A DNA stretch of 64,000 bases from Cinnamomum chago (GCA_038049695.1 CP142455.1:21551501-21615500), one strand, 5' to 3'; positions 8,974 through 19,927 are shown, counted from the stretch's first letter. A program made the numbers and translations. Notes: generated from the letters alone by a model not told the origin.

Positions 8974-9584
8974 AAGTGAAGAGGGAGGGCCTGATAATAC
9001 ATGTTTTGTGAAAACAAGTCTCCCAGCAAAACATGTGTTATCTATTGGTCAAATTGAATCTAGAAAGAAATTTGATGGTGCTGGCCTTGCTTTCCCGTCA
9101 AACTTTTTACTCACCGTTGAATTGAATATGGAAAGAAATCTACGGTTAATAGACCATCAAATCTTTAACATTGTTGAATCAAGGGCTAGGAGAATCTAAC
9201 GGACATGATTTTTTGCATGATTCTTGCCCATAAAGATCCATTTCCATCCGTCCAACCAACAGTGATAGGAATGCATCCGAATGTGCTCCATGAGCTACAG
9301 TACAAATTCACAAAATGCATCAAACTGTTTTTTATTCAAACATTAATTTATATATTTTGTGAAAGAGTTAAAGCTGAGTTCGTAGGGTGTACTATTGGAA
9401 ATAATCAAATAAAATAAGTCTATTTTTAATCATGCCACTAGGCCAAAAAAAAAAAAAAAAAGAAAGGTTCTTCAAATCAACCCAAAAATGAAAAAAAAAA
9501 AAAAAAGGTATTTAATATAATTTGTGAGCTATCCAATCTAGACATGGAAGTTCAATGACATTGTACCACACAAAACTTGGCCAT
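8974..9584. other. Flank immediately left of the retrotransposon array; no gene recognised
   Basis: Contains two A-tracts about 40 bp apart (near 9446-9462 and 9490-9507) and no convincing gene. The 89-aa frame at 8930-9199 has no recognisable domain. The last five bases before the array, GCCAT (9580-9584), are the expected copia target-site duplication; the partner would lie beyond the array's right end. Confidence 0.5.
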
Positions 9585-9691
9585 TGTTGGGTTTTTAGTT
9601 TCAAAACATTCTAAAGGTGGTTTTTGTAAAAAGTTGTTTTGTCTTTTCTCTTGTTGCTTTATGGGTTGTATAGGCTTATGGAAAACAACAC

Positions 9692-9734
9692 ATCCCACAT
9701 TGCTCAAGTTCAACTTTTGAGGTGGGTTTATATG
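9692..9734 (+). promoter_or_regulatory. USE-like element plus TATA motif in U3
   Basis: ATCCCACATTG at 9692-9702 matches the plant snRNA-gene upstream sequence element RTCCCACATCG at 10 of 11 positions. TTTATATG follows at 9727-9734, about 35 bp start to start, close to the spacing in plant snRNA promoters. Present in every unit (add 5455 per unit up to unit 9). Several ATGs lie between here and the polyprotein start, so this may be an auxiliary or vestigial promoter. Confidence 0.4.
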
Positions 9735-9778
9735 TGTTTTCATTCCTTTACATTTTAAGTATCTTTGAAGGCTTTTGC

Positions 9779-9920
9779 CATGGGCCCTATGCGCGCACGC
9801 GAGCCAGGCCCAACCCGGGGTGCTGGGTCCGGAAAACGTTTAACCGGGCGTGCGTCCGCGACGCGCATCCTGCGTGTATATCGCGCGCAGGGGGGGTGCA
9901 AATCCCGGTCGGCTGGCCTA
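9779..9920 (+). other. CpG-dense, GC-rich block in U3
   Basis: A sharp GC-rich island between AT-rich flanks, with alternating purine-pyrimidine runs such as tgcgcgcacgcg near 9789 and tatatcgcgcgc near 9878. It opens accidental frames on both strands (9722-9943 plus, 9755-9952 minus) that are identical in all units but look like by-products of composition. Likely a target of CG methylation. Confidence 0.6.
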
Positions 9921-9982
9921 GAGGGACCCATATATTGATATAGAAATGGCAACCTTTTGCCATTATTTTTAATGATGATTTT

Positions 9983-10108
9983 AAACCTTCCTTTAATCGT
10001 TGTTAACGTTGTGAAATTAAACCTGTTTTTAAAACGTTGATTAACGTTGTGGATTAATCTTTTAAACCTGCTTTTAAAACGTTGATTAACGTTGTGAATT
10101 AATGTGGA
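9983..10108 (+). repeat. Tandem repeats in U3 (45-bp unit) with AACGTT palindromes
   Basis: Two 45-bp copies, 10019-10063 and 10064-10108, start AAACCTG and contain AAAACGTTGATTAACGTTGTG. A shorter degraded copy (36 bp) precedes at 9983-10018. Each full copy has two AACGTT palindromes 10 bp apart, plus GTTAAC/GATTAA words. The position upstream of the TATA box fits enhancer-like repeats of an LTR. Present in every unit. Confidence 0.6.
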
Positions 10109-10160
10109 TTAATCACTGTTTTAATGTGGATTAAATATGGCCCAACGGAATACTATTCCA

Positions 10161-10169
10161 ATATATATT
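10161..10169 (+). promoter_or_regulatory. Probable core promoter (TATA box) of the retrotransposon
   Basis: ATATATATT follows CTATTCCA. About 30 bp downstream a pyrimidine-rich tract (10205-10240, cttcttcttcttctctctg) begins, typical around plant transcription starts. No ATG occurs between about 10140 and the polyprotein start at 10585, while several occur just upstream. The inferred start is near 10190-10200. Repeated in all units. Confidence 0.55.
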
Positions 10170-10272
10170 AGGGCTATCTGCGCATTTGAAAGATAGAAAA
10201 AATCCGTTTTCCTCTTCTTCTTCTTCTCTCTGTTTTTTCCCTCTGAGCATTAACAAAAGGGAGTCTGCTACA

Positions 10273-10584
10273 TTCGGGCCTGAGTTGCGACCAGAGCCTG
10301 AAGCGAGAAGGCCGTTGTATCCTGGGGGCAGTTCTGCTGAGAACCTTCGCAACTGGGAATAGAATCCAGGGGGCGGAACTCGTCCTAAAGAGAGCGTCAT
10401 CAGACGTGCCTCGGTCACAGTTCTTCTGCTGTTGCTGATCTACGCTCTTCTTTTTCCACCTACAAGTCACAGTTGCAGCCTTCTTCAATCGGGTACTTTT
10501 GTTCCATTTACATTCTGTTTTACAGAACCATCTGCTCTGTAGCCAGTAGAATCAACAATTTTAGGACGAATTCCCTCTCCTGCT
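10273..10584 (+). other. 5' leader of unit 1 (untranslated, ATG-free)
   Basis: No ATG and no domain-bearing frame on the plus strand. TGCGACCAGAGCC at 10286-10298 matches 10 of 13 bases of the tRNA-iMet primer-site consensus TGGTATCAGAGCC and is the best primer-binding candidate, though weak. TTGTTCCATTTACATTCTGTTTTACAG (ending 10525) looks like a 3' splice site, but no good donor is evident. The polyprotein ATG has G at -3 and +4, a strong context. The 95- and 104-aa minus-strand frames here are by-products of the pyrimidine-rich tract. Confidence 0.5.
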
Positions 10585-13500
10585 ATGGCTACTTCTGCTA
10601 TCAAGTTCATGCACCAGGACCTAGTTCGGTTGGATAACTTTGATGGATCTAATTTTCGACGTTGGCAGCAGAAAGTCTTATTTCTGCTGACATCTTTGAA
10701 AATTGCATATGTCCTTACCGAACCATGCCCTGATCGTGAAGAAGGACCAGGTGGCTCTTATGCACGGAAGAAATGGAAAGAACACGATTACCTGTGCAAG
10801 AGCCATATCTTAAACCTTGTAGCAGACAACATCTATAACATGTATTCTGAAGCCCGATCTGCTAAAGACCTCTGGAGAGATCTTGATAAAAAATATAAAA
10901 CAGAGGAGTCTGGAGCTAAGAAATATGCGGTTGGTCGCTATCTGAATTTCAAGATGGTAGATGACAAACCCATTCTTCCTCAAGTACATGATTTACAAAC
11001 TATTGTTAATGAAATTGTTAAAGAAGGGATCCGAATCGATGAACAGTTCCAAGTGGCTACAGTTATTGAAAAACTACCACCCACTTGGAAGGATATACAG
11101 AAAACCCTTCGACACAAGAGAAGGGACTATTCTTTGGAGCGCCTTCAGCGCTACTTGAGAATTGAGGAAGAAGCCCGAAATAGTGATCAGAAGGATTTGG
11201 CTGAGAATGGTGGCAGAATAAACTTAGCTGAATCTAAATCACAAGGTGATGGTGAAAAGAAAGGGAAATTTAACCAAAATCTGAGCAGGAATAAGCAGTC
11301 TAATCCTTCCTTTAAGAGGAAGAATTCGAAGCAAAACCAGAACAAAAAGTTCAGTAATCAAGGCCAGAACAAAAATCAAGGGACTGTCAAGCCACAGGCT
11401 AAAGGCAGTTGCTTTGTTTGTGGCAAGCCTGGACACTTTGCAAGAGAATGTCGTCACCGGAAAAAAGGACCACAACAATATCAAGCAACCAAGCCTCAAG
11501 CTAATGTTGCTGAAGCCGAACAGTTTGTTGCTGTTCTGTCTGAGGTAAATGCTGTCAGCACAGCAAAGAGCGAAGGATGGTGGATTGACACCGGTGCAAC
11601 CAACCATGTCACTTTTGATAGAAATCAGTTCAAGACCTATGAGAAGGTCACGAATGATTGTAAACTCGCTCTGGGAACTACCGTTACTACTCAAGTAATC
11701 GGTAAAGGGAAGGTTGAAATTCAGTTCACTTCCGGGAAGACAGTAACACTGCTGAACGTCTTTCATGCACCAGAATTAAGAAAGAACCTTGTGTCTGGTT
11801 ATCTTCTTAATAAGGCCGGATTTAAACAGGTAATAGAATCCGACCAATTTGTGATCACCAAGAAAGGTGTTTTTGTGGGTAAGGGTTATGCATGTGAGAA
11901 TATGTTTAAACTGAATATTGTCAATAATAATATTGCATCTTCTTCTGCTTATATTATCGCTTCAGTTGATGAATGGCATGGTAGATTAGGTCACATTAAT
12001 TTCAGAACTATGAGAAATATGAGTAATGATGGATTAATTGATAAATATGATGATGATCATAAGAAATGTATTATATGCTCTCAATCCAAAATTACTCGTA
12101 AGCCATTTAAACATGTGGAAAGGGAATCAGCCTTACTTCAATTGGTTCATTCTGATATATGTGATCTAAGTAATACTATGACTAGAGGTGGTAAATATTA
12201 TTTTATTACTTTTATTGATGATTGTTCTAGGTATTCTTATGTATACTTATTAAGAACTAAAGATGAAGCACTATCTAAATTTCAAGTTTATGTGACTGAA
12301 GTTGAAAATAAACTGAATAGAAAGGTAGTGACATTCAGAAGTGATGGAGGTGGAGAATACACCTCAAAAGATTTTTTAGACTATTGTGAATCTAAAGGAA
12401 TTAAGAGAACTTGTACTGCCCCATATACACCCCAACAAAATGGTATAGCAGAAAGGAAAAATAGGACTTTGATTGAAATGGTTAATTCTATGTTAATATC
12501 ATCTGGGAGTCCTAAAAACTTATGGGGTGAAGCACTGTTGACTGCCTGTTACATCTTAAATAGAGTTTTACATTCTAAAACTAATAGAACACCTTTTGAG
12601 ATTTGGGAAGGGAGAAAGCCTAACCTTAGATACTTTAGAGTTTGGGGGTGTTTAGCACATGTCAGGATAGTAGATCCAAAAAGACCTAAATTAGGACCCC
12701 ACTCATGGGAGTGTGTTTTCATTGGCTATGCACAAGATAGTGCTGCCTACAGATTCATGAAATTAGAAGATCTAAGCCTAGTTGAATCTAGAGATGCAGA
12801 CTTCTTTGAAGACCTTTTTCCTTTTAAAACTAAGTTTACATCAGAACCTTCTTCATTTAATAGAGTACTAGAAACTCATGAGCAAGAAGAAACTCAACCT
12901 AGAAGGAGTAAGAGACAAAGAACAGCTACTAGTTTTGGTCCTGACTTTGAAACCTATCTAGTAGAGGAAGATCCATTTACTTTCCAGGAGGCTATGACTG
13001 CTCATGATGCTGTCTTTTGGAAGGAAGCATTAGATGATGAAATTGAATCTATTTTAGCCAATAATACCTGGGAATTAACTGACTTACCTTTAGGTACTAA
13101 ACCTTTAGGTTGCAAGTGGGTTCTCAAGAAAAAACTTAGGCCTGATGGATCAATAGAGAAATATAAAGCCAGGCTAGTAGCCAAAGGCTTTAGGCAAAAA
13201 GAAGGAATTGACTTCTTTGATACTTATTCCCCTGTGTCTAGAATCAGTTCTATTAGACTCTTGATTGCTATTGCTGCTGTTCATAATTTGATTATACATC
13301 AGATGGATGTCAAAACTGCTTTTCTAAATGGAGATTTGGAAGAGGAAATTTATATGGATCAACCAGAAGGCTATGTCATAAAAGGACAAGAACATAAGGT
13401 GTGTAAATTAATTAAATCCTTATATGGACTAAAACAAGCACCTAAACAATGGCATATGAAATTTGATGAGGTAATTCTATCTTATGGCTTCAAAATAAAC

Positions 13501-14472
13501 GAAGCTGAAAAATGTATTTATTATAAATCTAATGGTTGTTCAACAATTATAATCTGCTTATATGTTGATGATTTACTAATATTTGGCTCTGACATGGAAA
13601 GCATCAAAGATATAAAGAGATTTCTCTCTCATAACTTTGATATGAAAGACTTGGGAGAAGCAAATGTAATATTGGGAATTAAAATTATAAGAGATGATTC
13701 TGGAATCAAGTTATCTCAATCACATTACATTGAAAAAATATTGAGGAAATATGATCATTTTGATTGTAAACCAGTGTCTACTCCTTTTGATCCTAGTATT
13801 AAATTAGTAAAAAATGATGGTCAATGTGTATCTCAACTTGATTATGCAAGTGTAATTGGTAGCTTAATGTATGCTATGAATTGTACTCGTCCTGATATAG
13901 CTTATGCAGTCAGTAAATTGAGTAGATATACCAGTAACCCTGGTATAGAACATTGGAAAGCTGTATCTAGAGTACTTAAGTATTTAAAGAATACTATAGA
14001 CTTTGCATTGTATTATTCTGGTTATCCACCTGTAGTTGAGTGTTACAGCGATGCTGACTGGAATTCAGACTTAGATGATTCTAAGTCTACAAGTGGATAT
14101 ATTTTCACTTTGGGAGGAGCTGCAGTATCTTGGAAATCAAAGAAACAAACTGCAATTTCTCATTCCACTAAAGATTCAGAATTCCTGGCTCTAGGAGCTG
14201 CTGCGATGGAATCTGAATGGATTAGAAATTTATTATTTGATATTCCTTTGTGGACTAAACCTATTCCTCCTATTATTATTCATTGTGATAACACTGCAGC
14301 AATAATTACTGCTAACAATACCACGTATAATGGAAAGTCTAGACAAGTGCGACTACAACATAGCTATGTGAGACAATTACTCAATGGAGGAGTAATTTCA
14401 ATTGATTATGTGAGATCAAAGGATAACTTAGCAGATCCTTTGACAAAAGGCCTTGCAAGGGAAAAAAATTAA
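10585..14472 (+). CDS. Ty1/copia Gag-Pol polyprotein, unit 1
   Basis: A single 1295-aa frame needing no frameshift. Gag spans about 1-270 ([19 protein letters not shown] at 17-35) with a K/N/Q-rich basic linker at 217-272. The nucleic-acid knuckle CX2CX4HX4C is C276, C279, H284, C289. Protease has [10 protein letters not shown] with D335-T336-G337. Integrase has HHCC H465, H470, C495, C498 and a D524-X62-D587-X35-E623 triad. Reverse transcriptase spans about 828-1070 with D908 and YVDD at 993-996. RNase H has D1156, E1199, D1235, and the tail [10 protein letters not shown]. Integrase before RT is the copia order. There is no env. All catalytic residues I can identify are present, so the copy looks coding-competent. 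Related polyproteins are widespread in plants. M1 is chosen for its strong context and because it is the first ATG of the leader. Confidence 0.95.
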   Translation: MATSAIKFMHQDLVRLDNFDGSNFRRWQQKVLFLLTSLKIAYVLTEPCPDREEGPGGSYARKKWKEHDYLCKSHILNLVADNIYNMYSEARSAKDLWRDLDKKYKTEESGAKKYAVGRYLNFKMVDDKPILPQVHDLQTIVNEIVKEGIRIDEQFQVATVIEKLPPTWKDIQKTLRHKRRDYSLERLQRYLRIEEEARNSDQKDLAENGGRINLAESKSQGDGEKKGKFNQNLSRNKQSNPSFKRKNSKQNQNKKFSNQGQNKNQGTVKPQAKGSCFVCGKPGHFARECRHRKKGPQQYQATKPQANVAEAEQFVAVLSEVNAVSTAKSEGWWIDTGATNHVTFDRNQFKTYEKVTNDCKLALGTTVTTQVIGKGKVEIQFTSGKTVTLLNVFHAPELRKNLVSGYLLNKAGFKQVIESDQFVITKKGVFVGKGYACENMFKLNIVNNNIASSSAYIIASVDEWHGRLGHINFRTMRNMSNDGLIDKYDDDHKKCIICSQSKITRKPFKHVERESALLQLVHSDICDLSNTMTRGGKYYFITFIDDCSRYSYVYLLRTKDEALSKFQVYVTEVENKLNRKVVTFRSDGGGEYTSKDFLDYCESKGIKRTCTAPYTPQQNGIAERKNRTLIEMVNSMLISSGSPKNLWGEALLTACYILNRVLHSKTNRTPFEIWEGRKPNLRYFRVWGCLAHVRIVDPKRPKLGPHSWECVFIGYAQDSAAYRFMKLEDLSLVESRDADFFEDLFPFKTKFTSEPSSFNRVLETHEQEETQPRRSKRQRTATSFGPDFETYLVEEDPFTFQEAMTAHDAVFWKEALDDEIESILANNTWELTDLPLGTKPLGCKWVLKKKLRPDGSIEKYKARLVAKGFRQKEGIDFFDTYSPVSRISSIRLLIAIAAVHNLIIHQMDVKTAFLNGDLEEEIYMDQPEGYVIKGQEHKVCKLIKSLYGLKQAPKQWHMKFDEVILSYGFKINEAEKCIYYKSNGCSTIIICLYVDDLLIFGSDMESIKDIKRFLSHNFDMKDLGEANVILGIKIIRDDSGIKLSQSHYIEKILRKYDHFDCKPVSTPFDPSIKLVKNDGQCVSQLDYASVIGSLMYAMNCTRPDIAYAVSKLSRYTSNPGIEHWKAVSRVLKYLKNTIDFALYYSGYPPVVECYSDADWNSDLDDSKSTSGYIFTLGGAAVSWKSKKQTAISHSTKDSEFLALGAAAMESEWIRNLLFDIPLWTKPIPPIIIHCDNTAAIITANNTTYNGKSRQVRLQHSYVRQLLNGGVISIDYVRSKDNLADPLTKGLAREKN

Positions 14473-15039
14473 AGAAACAACTAAAGGGATGGGTCTTAAG
14501 CCCATAAATCATCAATAGTGGGAACCCAACCTAATGACCGGAGATCCCGAGAATTAGGTTCAATGGGAAAAACAAGCTATCTCGATGATGTGAAGTACCG
14601 ACAAATAGAGTATGATTACTCAGAACTCATCCCTGTTGTGTTTGACTCATTTGATGGTTGGTACTTAACCTGTAGCGAATTAGGTTGAATTTAATTCTTA
14701 ATGAGATCTATAGCCTATATGGTGGGGTGCACAGCTGCAGGAGCACTCTTGATAGACTCACCTATATGAGTGTGGAAGTGGGGCCGCTTCCTATGAGAAT
14801 TTGGGCAGATTCTCTAGAGCACTCATGAAATCCGGGATTAAGCACATGGCCGTAAAGTGCTGACCTCATGACTCCAAGATCAATCTTGACATAATTTTGA
14901 ACTGATATAAAAAGTTGAAGTTCAAGAAATCTTTCACTTCAATTTTTAAAGGTTTGAAATTATGTCATGACGGTAAGGTTCAAGCCTGGTCACCTTACCA
15001 GTGAAATGCTCTTTAAATATTTTGAAACAAGGGGGAGAT
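14473..15039 (+). other. 3' untranslated internal region of unit 1 with serial stem-loops
   Basis: Contains no open frame of note but several perfect inverted repeats: AACCTAAT/ATTAGGTT (14528-14535 with 14553-14560), GGAAG/CTTCC (within 14774-14791), GAGAAT/ATTCTC (14795-14800 with 14809-14814), TGACATAATTT/AAATTATGTCA (14887-14897 with 14957-14967, enclosing TTGAAGT/ACTTCAA at 14915-14921 with 14936-14942), and GGTAAGGT/ACCTTACC (14972-14979 with 14992-14999). It ends in the polypurine tract. Present in all units. Confidence 0.6.
15029..15038 (+). other. Polypurine tract at the unit 1 / unit 2 junction
   Basis: AAGGGGGAGA, one base before the TG of the next LTR: the plus-strand DNA priming site of the element. 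The equivalent tract precedes each later LTR, ending two bases before it. Confidence 0.85.
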
Positions 15040-15727
15040 TGTTGGGTTTTTAGTTTCAAAACATTCTAAAGGTGGTTTTTGTAAAAAGTTGTTTTGTCTT
15101 TTCTCTTGTTGCTTTATGGGTTGTATAGGCTTATGGAAAACAACACATCCCACATTGCTCAAGTTCAACTTTTGAGGTGGGTTTATATGTGTTTTCATTC
15201 CTTTACATTTTAAGTATCTTTGAAGGCTTTTGCCATGGGCCCTATGCGCGCACGCGAGCCAGGCCCAACCCGGGGTGCTGGGTCCGGAAAACGTTTAACC
15301 GGGCGTGCGTCCGCGACGCGCATCCTGCGTGTATATCGCGCGCAGGGGGGGTGCAAATCCCGGTCGGCTGGCCTAGAGGGACCCATATATTGATATAGAA
15401 ATGGCAACCTTTTGCCATTATTTTTAATGATGATTTTAAACCTTCCTTTAATCGTTGTTAACGTTGTGAAATTAAACCTGTTTTTAAAACGTTGATTAAC
15501 GTTGTGGATTAATCTTTTAAACCTGCTTTTAAAACGTTGATTAACGTTGTGAATTAATGTGGATTAATCACTGTTTTAATGTGGATTAAATATGGCCCAA
15601 CGGAATACTATTCCAATATATATTAGGGCTATCTGCGCATTTGAAAGATAGAAAAAATCCGTTTTCCTCTTCTTCTTCTTCTCTCTGTTTTTTCCCTCTG
15701 AGCATTAACAAAAGGGAGTCTGCTACA
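15040..15727 (+). repeat. LTR shared by units 1 and 2
   Basis: First internal junction of the array: it serves as 3' LTR of unit 1 and 5' LTR of unit 2. The 3' limit is drawn by the same provisional rule as in unit 1. TATA box at 15616-15624. Confidence 0.5.
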
Positions 15728-16039
15728 TTCGGGCCTGAGTTGCGACCAGAGCCTGAAGCGAGAAGGCCGTTGTATCCTGGGGGCAGTTCTGCTGAGAACC
15801 TTCGCAACTGGGAATAGAATCCAGGGGGCGGAACTCGTCCTAAAGAGAGCGTCATCAGACGTGCCTCGGTCACAGTTCTTCTGCTGTTGCTGATCTACGC
15901 TCTTCTTTTTCCACCTACAAGTCACAGTTGCAGCCTTCTTCAATCGGGTACTTTTGTTCCATTTACATTCTGTTTTACAGAACCATCTGCTCTGTAGCCA
16001 GTAGAATCAACAATTTTAGGACGAATTCCCTCTCCTGCT

Positions 16040-19000
16040 ATGGCTACTTCTGCTATCAAGTTCATGCACCAGGACCTAGTTCGGTTGGATAACTTTGATG
16101 GATCTAATTTTCGACGTTGGCAGCAGAAAGTCTTATTTCTGCTGACATCTTTGAAAATTGCATATGTCCTTACCGAACCATGCCCTGATCGTGAAGAAGG
16201 ACCAGGTGGCTCTTATGCACGGAAGAAATGGAAAGAACACGATTACCTGTGCAAGAGCCATATCTTAAACCTTGTAGCAGACAACATCTATAACATGTAT
16301 TCTGAAGCCCGATCTGCTAAAGACCTCTGGAGAGATCTTGATAAAAAATATAAAACAGAGGAGTCTGGAGCTAAGAAATATGCGGTTGGTCGCTATCTGA
16401 ATTTCAAGATGGTAGATGACAAACCCATTCTTCCTCAAGTACATGATTTACAAACTATTGTTAATGAAATTGTTAAAGAAGGGATCCGAATCGATGAACA
16501 GTTCCAAGTGGCTACAGTTATTGAAAAACTACCACCCACTTGGAAGGATATACAGAAAACCCTTCGACACAAGAGAAGGGACTATTCTTTGGAGCGCCTT
16601 CAGCGCTACTTGAGAATTGAGGAAGAAGCCCGAAATAGTGATCAGAAGGATTTGGCTGAGAATGGTGGCAGAATAAACTTAGCTGAATCTAAATCACAAG
16701 GTGATGGTGAAAAGAAAGGGAAATTTAACCAAAATCTGAGCAGGAATAAGCAGTCTAATCCTTCCTTTAAGAGGAAGAATTCGAAGCAAAACCAGAACAA
16801 AAAGTTCAGTAATCAAGGCCAGAACAAAAATCAAGGGACTGTCAAGCCACAGGCTAAAGGCAGTTGCTTTGTTTGTGGCAAGCCTGGACACTTTGCAAGA
16901 GAATGTCGTCACCGGAAAAAAGGACCACAACAATATCAAGCAACCAAGCCTCAAGCTAATGTTGCTGAAGCCGAACAGTTTGTTGCTGTTCTGTCTGAGG
17001 TAAATGCTGTCAGCACAGCAAAGAGCGAAGGATGGTGGATTGACACCGGTGCAACCAACCATGTCACTTTTGATAGAAATCAGTTCAAGACCTATGAGAA
17101 GGTCACGAATGATTGTAAACTCGCTCTGGGAACTACCGTTACTACTCAAGTAATCGGTAAAGGGAAGGTTGAAATTCAGTTCACTTCCGGGAAGACAGTA
17201 ACACTGCTGAACGTCTTTCATGCACCAGAATTAAGAAAGAACCTTGTGTCTGGTTATCTTCTTAATAAGGCCGGATTTAAACAGGTAATAGAATCCGACC
17301 AATTTGTGATCACCAAGAAAGGTGTTTTTGTGGGTAAGGGTTATGCATGTGAGAATATGTTTAAACTGAATATTGTCAATAATAATATTGCATCTTCTTC
17401 TGCTTATATTATCGCTTCAGTTGATGAATGGCATGGTAGATTAGGTCACATTAATTTCAGAACTATGAGAAATATGAGTAATGATGGATTAATTGATAAA
17501 TATGATGATGATCATAAGAAATGTATTATATGCTCTCAATCCAAAATTACTCGTAAGCCATTTAAACATGTGGAAAGGGAATCAGCCTTACTTCAATTGG
17601 TTCATTCTGATATATGTGATCTAAGTAATACTATGACTAGAGGTGGTAAATATTATTTTATTACTTTTATTGATGATTGTTCTAGGTATTCTTATGTATA
17701 CTTATTAAGAACTAAAGATGAAGCACTATCTAAATTTCAAGTTTATGTGACTGAAGTTGAAAATAAACTGAATAGAAAGGTAGTGACATTCAGAAGTGAT
17801 GGAGGTGGAGAATACACCTCAAAAGATTTTTTAGACTATTGTGAATCTAAAGGAATTAAGAGAACTTGTACTGCCCCATATACACCCCAACAAAATGGTA
17901 TAGCAGAAAGGAAAAATAGGACTTTGATTGAAATGGTTAATTCTATGTTAATATCATCTGGGAGTCCTAAAAACTTATGGGGTGAAGCACTGTTGACTGC
18001 CTGTTACATCTTAAATAGAGTTTTACATTCTAAAACTAATAGAACACCTTTTGAGATTTGGGAAGGGAGAAAGCCTAACCTTAGATACTTTAGAGTTTGG
18101 GGGTGTTTAGCACATGTCAGGATAGTAGATCCAAAAAGACCTAAATTAGGACCCCACTCATGGGAGTGTGTTTTCATTGGCTATGCACAAGATAGTGCTG
18201 CCTACAGATTCATGAAATTAGAAGATCTAAGCCTAGTTGAATCTAGAGATGCAGACTTCTTTGAAGACCTTTTTCCTTTTAAAACTAAGTTTACATCAGA
18301 ACCTTCTTCATTTAATAGAGTACTAGAAACTCATGAGCAAGAAGAAACTCAACCTAGAAGGAGTAAGAGACAAAGAACAGCTACTAGTTTTGGTCCTGAC
18401 TTTGAAACCTATCTAGTAGAGGAAGATCCATTTACTTTCCAGGAGGCTATGACTGCTCATGATGCTGTCTTTTGGAAGGAAGCATTAGATGATGAAATTG
18501 AATCTATTTTAGCCAATAATACCTGGGAATTAACTGACTTACCTTTAGGTACTAAACCTTTAGGTTGCAAGTGGGTTCTCAAGAAAAAACTTAGGCCTGA
18601 TGGATCAATAGAGAAATATAAAGCCAGGCTAGTAGCCAAAGGCTTTAGGCAAAAAGAAGGAATTGACTTCTTTGATACTTATTCCCCTGTGTCTAGAATC
18701 AGTTCTATTAGACTCTTGATTGCTATTGCTGCTGTTCATAATTTGATTATACATCAGATGGATGTCAAAACTGCTTTTCTAAATGGAGATTTGGAAGAGG
18801 AAATTTATATGGATCAACCAGAAGGCTATGTCATAAAAGGACAAGAACATAAGGTGTGTAAATTAATTAAATCCTTATATGGACTAAAACAAGCACCTAA
18901 ACAATGGCATATGAAATTTGATGAGGTAATTCTATCTTATGGCTTCAAAATAAACGAAGCTGAAAAATGTATTTATTATAAATCTAATGGTTGTTCAACA

Positions 19001-19927
19001 ATTATAATCTGCTTATATGTTGATGATTTACTAATATTTGGCTCTGACATGGAAAGCATCAAAGATATAAAGAGATTTCTCTCTCATAACTTTGATATGA
19101 AAGACTTGGGAGAAGCAAATGTAATATTGGGAATTAAAATTATAAGAGATGATTCTGGAATCAAGTTATCTCAATCACATTACATTGAAAAAATATTGAG
19201 GAAATATGATCATTTTGATTGTAAACCAGTGTCTACTCCTTTTGATCCTAGTATTAAATTAGTAAAAAATGATGGTCAATGTGTATCTCAACTTGATTAT
19301 GCAAGTGTAATTGGTAGCTTAATGTATGCTATGAATTGTACTCGTCCTGATATAGCTTATGCAGTCAGTAAATTGAGTAGATATACCAGTAACCCTGGTA
19401 TAGAACATTGGAAAGCTGTATCTAGAGTACTTAAGTATTTAAAGAATACTATAGACTTTGCATTGTATTATTCTGGTTATCCACCTGTAGTTGAGTGTTA
19501 CAGCGATGCTGACTGGAATTCAGACTTAGATGATTCTAAGTCTACAAGTGGATATATTTTCACTTTGGGAGGAGCTGCAGTATCTTGGAAATCAAAGAAA
19601 CAAACTGCAATTTCTCATTCCACTAAAGATTCAGAATTCCTGGCTCTAGGAGCTGCTGCGATGGAATCTGAATGGATTAGAAATTTATTATTTGATATTC
19701 CTTTGTGGACTAAACCTATTCCTCCTATTATTATTCATTGTGATAACACTGCAGCAATAATTACTGCTAACAATACCACGTATAATGGAAAGTCTAGACA
19801 AGTGCGACTACAACATAGCTATGTGAGACAATTACTCAATGGAGGAGTAATTTCAATTGATTATGTGAGATCAAAGGATAACTTAGCAGATCCTTTGACA
19901 AAAGGCCTTGCAAGGGAAAAAAATTAA
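16040..19927 (+). CDS. Ty1/copia Gag-Pol polyprotein, unit 2
   Basis: 1295 aa, with a translation identical to the unit 1 polyprotein. The protease D-T-G codons start at 17042 and the RT YVDD codons at 19016. The leader between LTR and ATG and the 3' stem-loop region (19928-20494) keep the same spacing as in unit 1. No stop, frameshift or altered catalytic residue. Confidence 0.95.
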   Translation: MATSAIKFMHQDLVRLDNFDGSNFRRWQQKVLFLLTSLKIAYVLTEPCPDREEGPGGSYARKKWKEHDYLCKSHILNLVADNIYNMYSEARSAKDLWRDLDKKYKTEESGAKKYAVGRYLNFKMVDDKPILPQVHDLQTIVNEIVKEGIRIDEQFQVATVIEKLPPTWKDIQKTLRHKRRDYSLERLQRYLRIEEEARNSDQKDLAENGGRINLAESKSQGDGEKKGKFNQNLSRNKQSNPSFKRKNSKQNQNKKFSNQGQNKNQGTVKPQAKGSCFVCGKPGHFARECRHRKKGPQQYQATKPQANVAEAEQFVAVLSEVNAVSTAKSEGWWIDTGATNHVTFDRNQFKTYEKVTNDCKLALGTTVTTQVIGKGKVEIQFTSGKTVTLLNVFHAPELRKNLVSGYLLNKAGFKQVIESDQFVITKKGVFVGKGYACENMFKLNIVNNNIASSSAYIIASVDEWHGRLGHINFRTMRNMSNDGLIDKYDDDHKKCIICSQSKITRKPFKHVERESALLQLVHSDICDLSNTMTRGGKYYFITFIDDCSRYSYVYLLRTKDEALSKFQVYVTEVENKLNRKVVTFRSDGGGEYTSKDFLDYCESKGIKRTCTAPYTPQQNGIAERKNRTLIEMVNSMLISSGSPKNLWGEALLTACYILNRVLHSKTNRTPFEIWEGRKPNLRYFRVWGCLAHVRIVDPKRPKLGPHSWECVFIGYAQDSAAYRFMKLEDLSLVESRDADFFEDLFPFKTKFTSEPSSFNRVLETHEQEETQPRRSKRQRTATSFGPDFETYLVEEDPFTFQEAMTAHDAVFWKEALDDEIESILANNTWELTDLPLGTKPLGCKWVLKKKLRPDGSIEKYKARLVAKGFRQKEGIDFFDTYSPVSRISSIRLLIAIAAVHNLIIHQMDVKTAFLNGDLEEEIYMDQPEGYVIKGQEHKVCKLIKSLYGLKQAPKQWHMKFDEVILSYGFKINEAEKCIYYKSNGCSTIIICLYVDDLLIFGSDMESIKDIKRFLSHNFDMKDLGEANVILGIKIIRDDSGIKLSQSHYIEKILRKYDHFDCKPVSTPFDPSIKLVKNDGQCVSQLDYASVIGSLMYAMNCTRPDIAYAVSKLSRYTSNPGIEHWKAVSRVLKYLKNTIDFALYYSGYPPVVECYSDADWNSDLDDSKSTSGYIFTLGGAAVSWKSKKQTAISHSTKDSEFLALGAAAMESEWIRNLLFDIPLWTKPIPPIIIHCDNTAAIITANNTTYNGKSRQVRLQHSYVRQLLNGGVISIDYVRSKDNLADPLTKGLAREKN

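Larger units (their letters stand above)
9585..10272 (+). repeat. LTR of unit 1 (5' end fixed; 3' end provisional)
   Basis: The start is exact. Identity with the other units begins at TGTTGGG, and in unit 1 the sequence before it is unrelated flank, whereas elsewhere it is a polypurine tract. The 3' end cannot be fixed because every LTR in the window is followed by the internal region. I draw it to a CA at 10271-10272, upstream of the primer-site candidate at 10286-10298. Rival ends are 9780 (TG...CCA followed at once by TGGGCCC) and about 10557 (AATCAACA). The TATA box at 10161 and the ATG-free leader after it argue against the short 196-bp version. Confidence 0.5.

Noticed and set aside
8930..9199. 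89-aa plus-strand frame near the array
   Set aside because: No recognisable domain, overlaps the right arm of the fold-back remnant, and no supporting promoter or homology signal.
9722..9952. 73-aa plus-strand and 65-aa minus-strand frames in the LTR
   Set aside because: Both arise from the CpG-rich block where stop codons are rare. Arg/Pro/Ala-rich on both strands with no protein-like motif.
10131..10488. 95-aa and 104-aa minus-strand frames in the leader
   Set aside because: They read through the pyrimidine-rich tract, giving poly-Glu/Arg runs. No homology recognised; the sense strand is a leader.
10494..10526. Possible intron in the leader ending at the TTTTACAG acceptor-like site
   Set aside because: The nearest GT would make an intron of about 30-35 nt, too short for plants, and no better donor is evident.
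11239..11766. 175-aa minus-strand frame inside gag-protease, repeated in every unit
   Set aside because: Antisense shadow of the polyprotein; conserved only because the units are nearly identical; no domain or promoter evidence.
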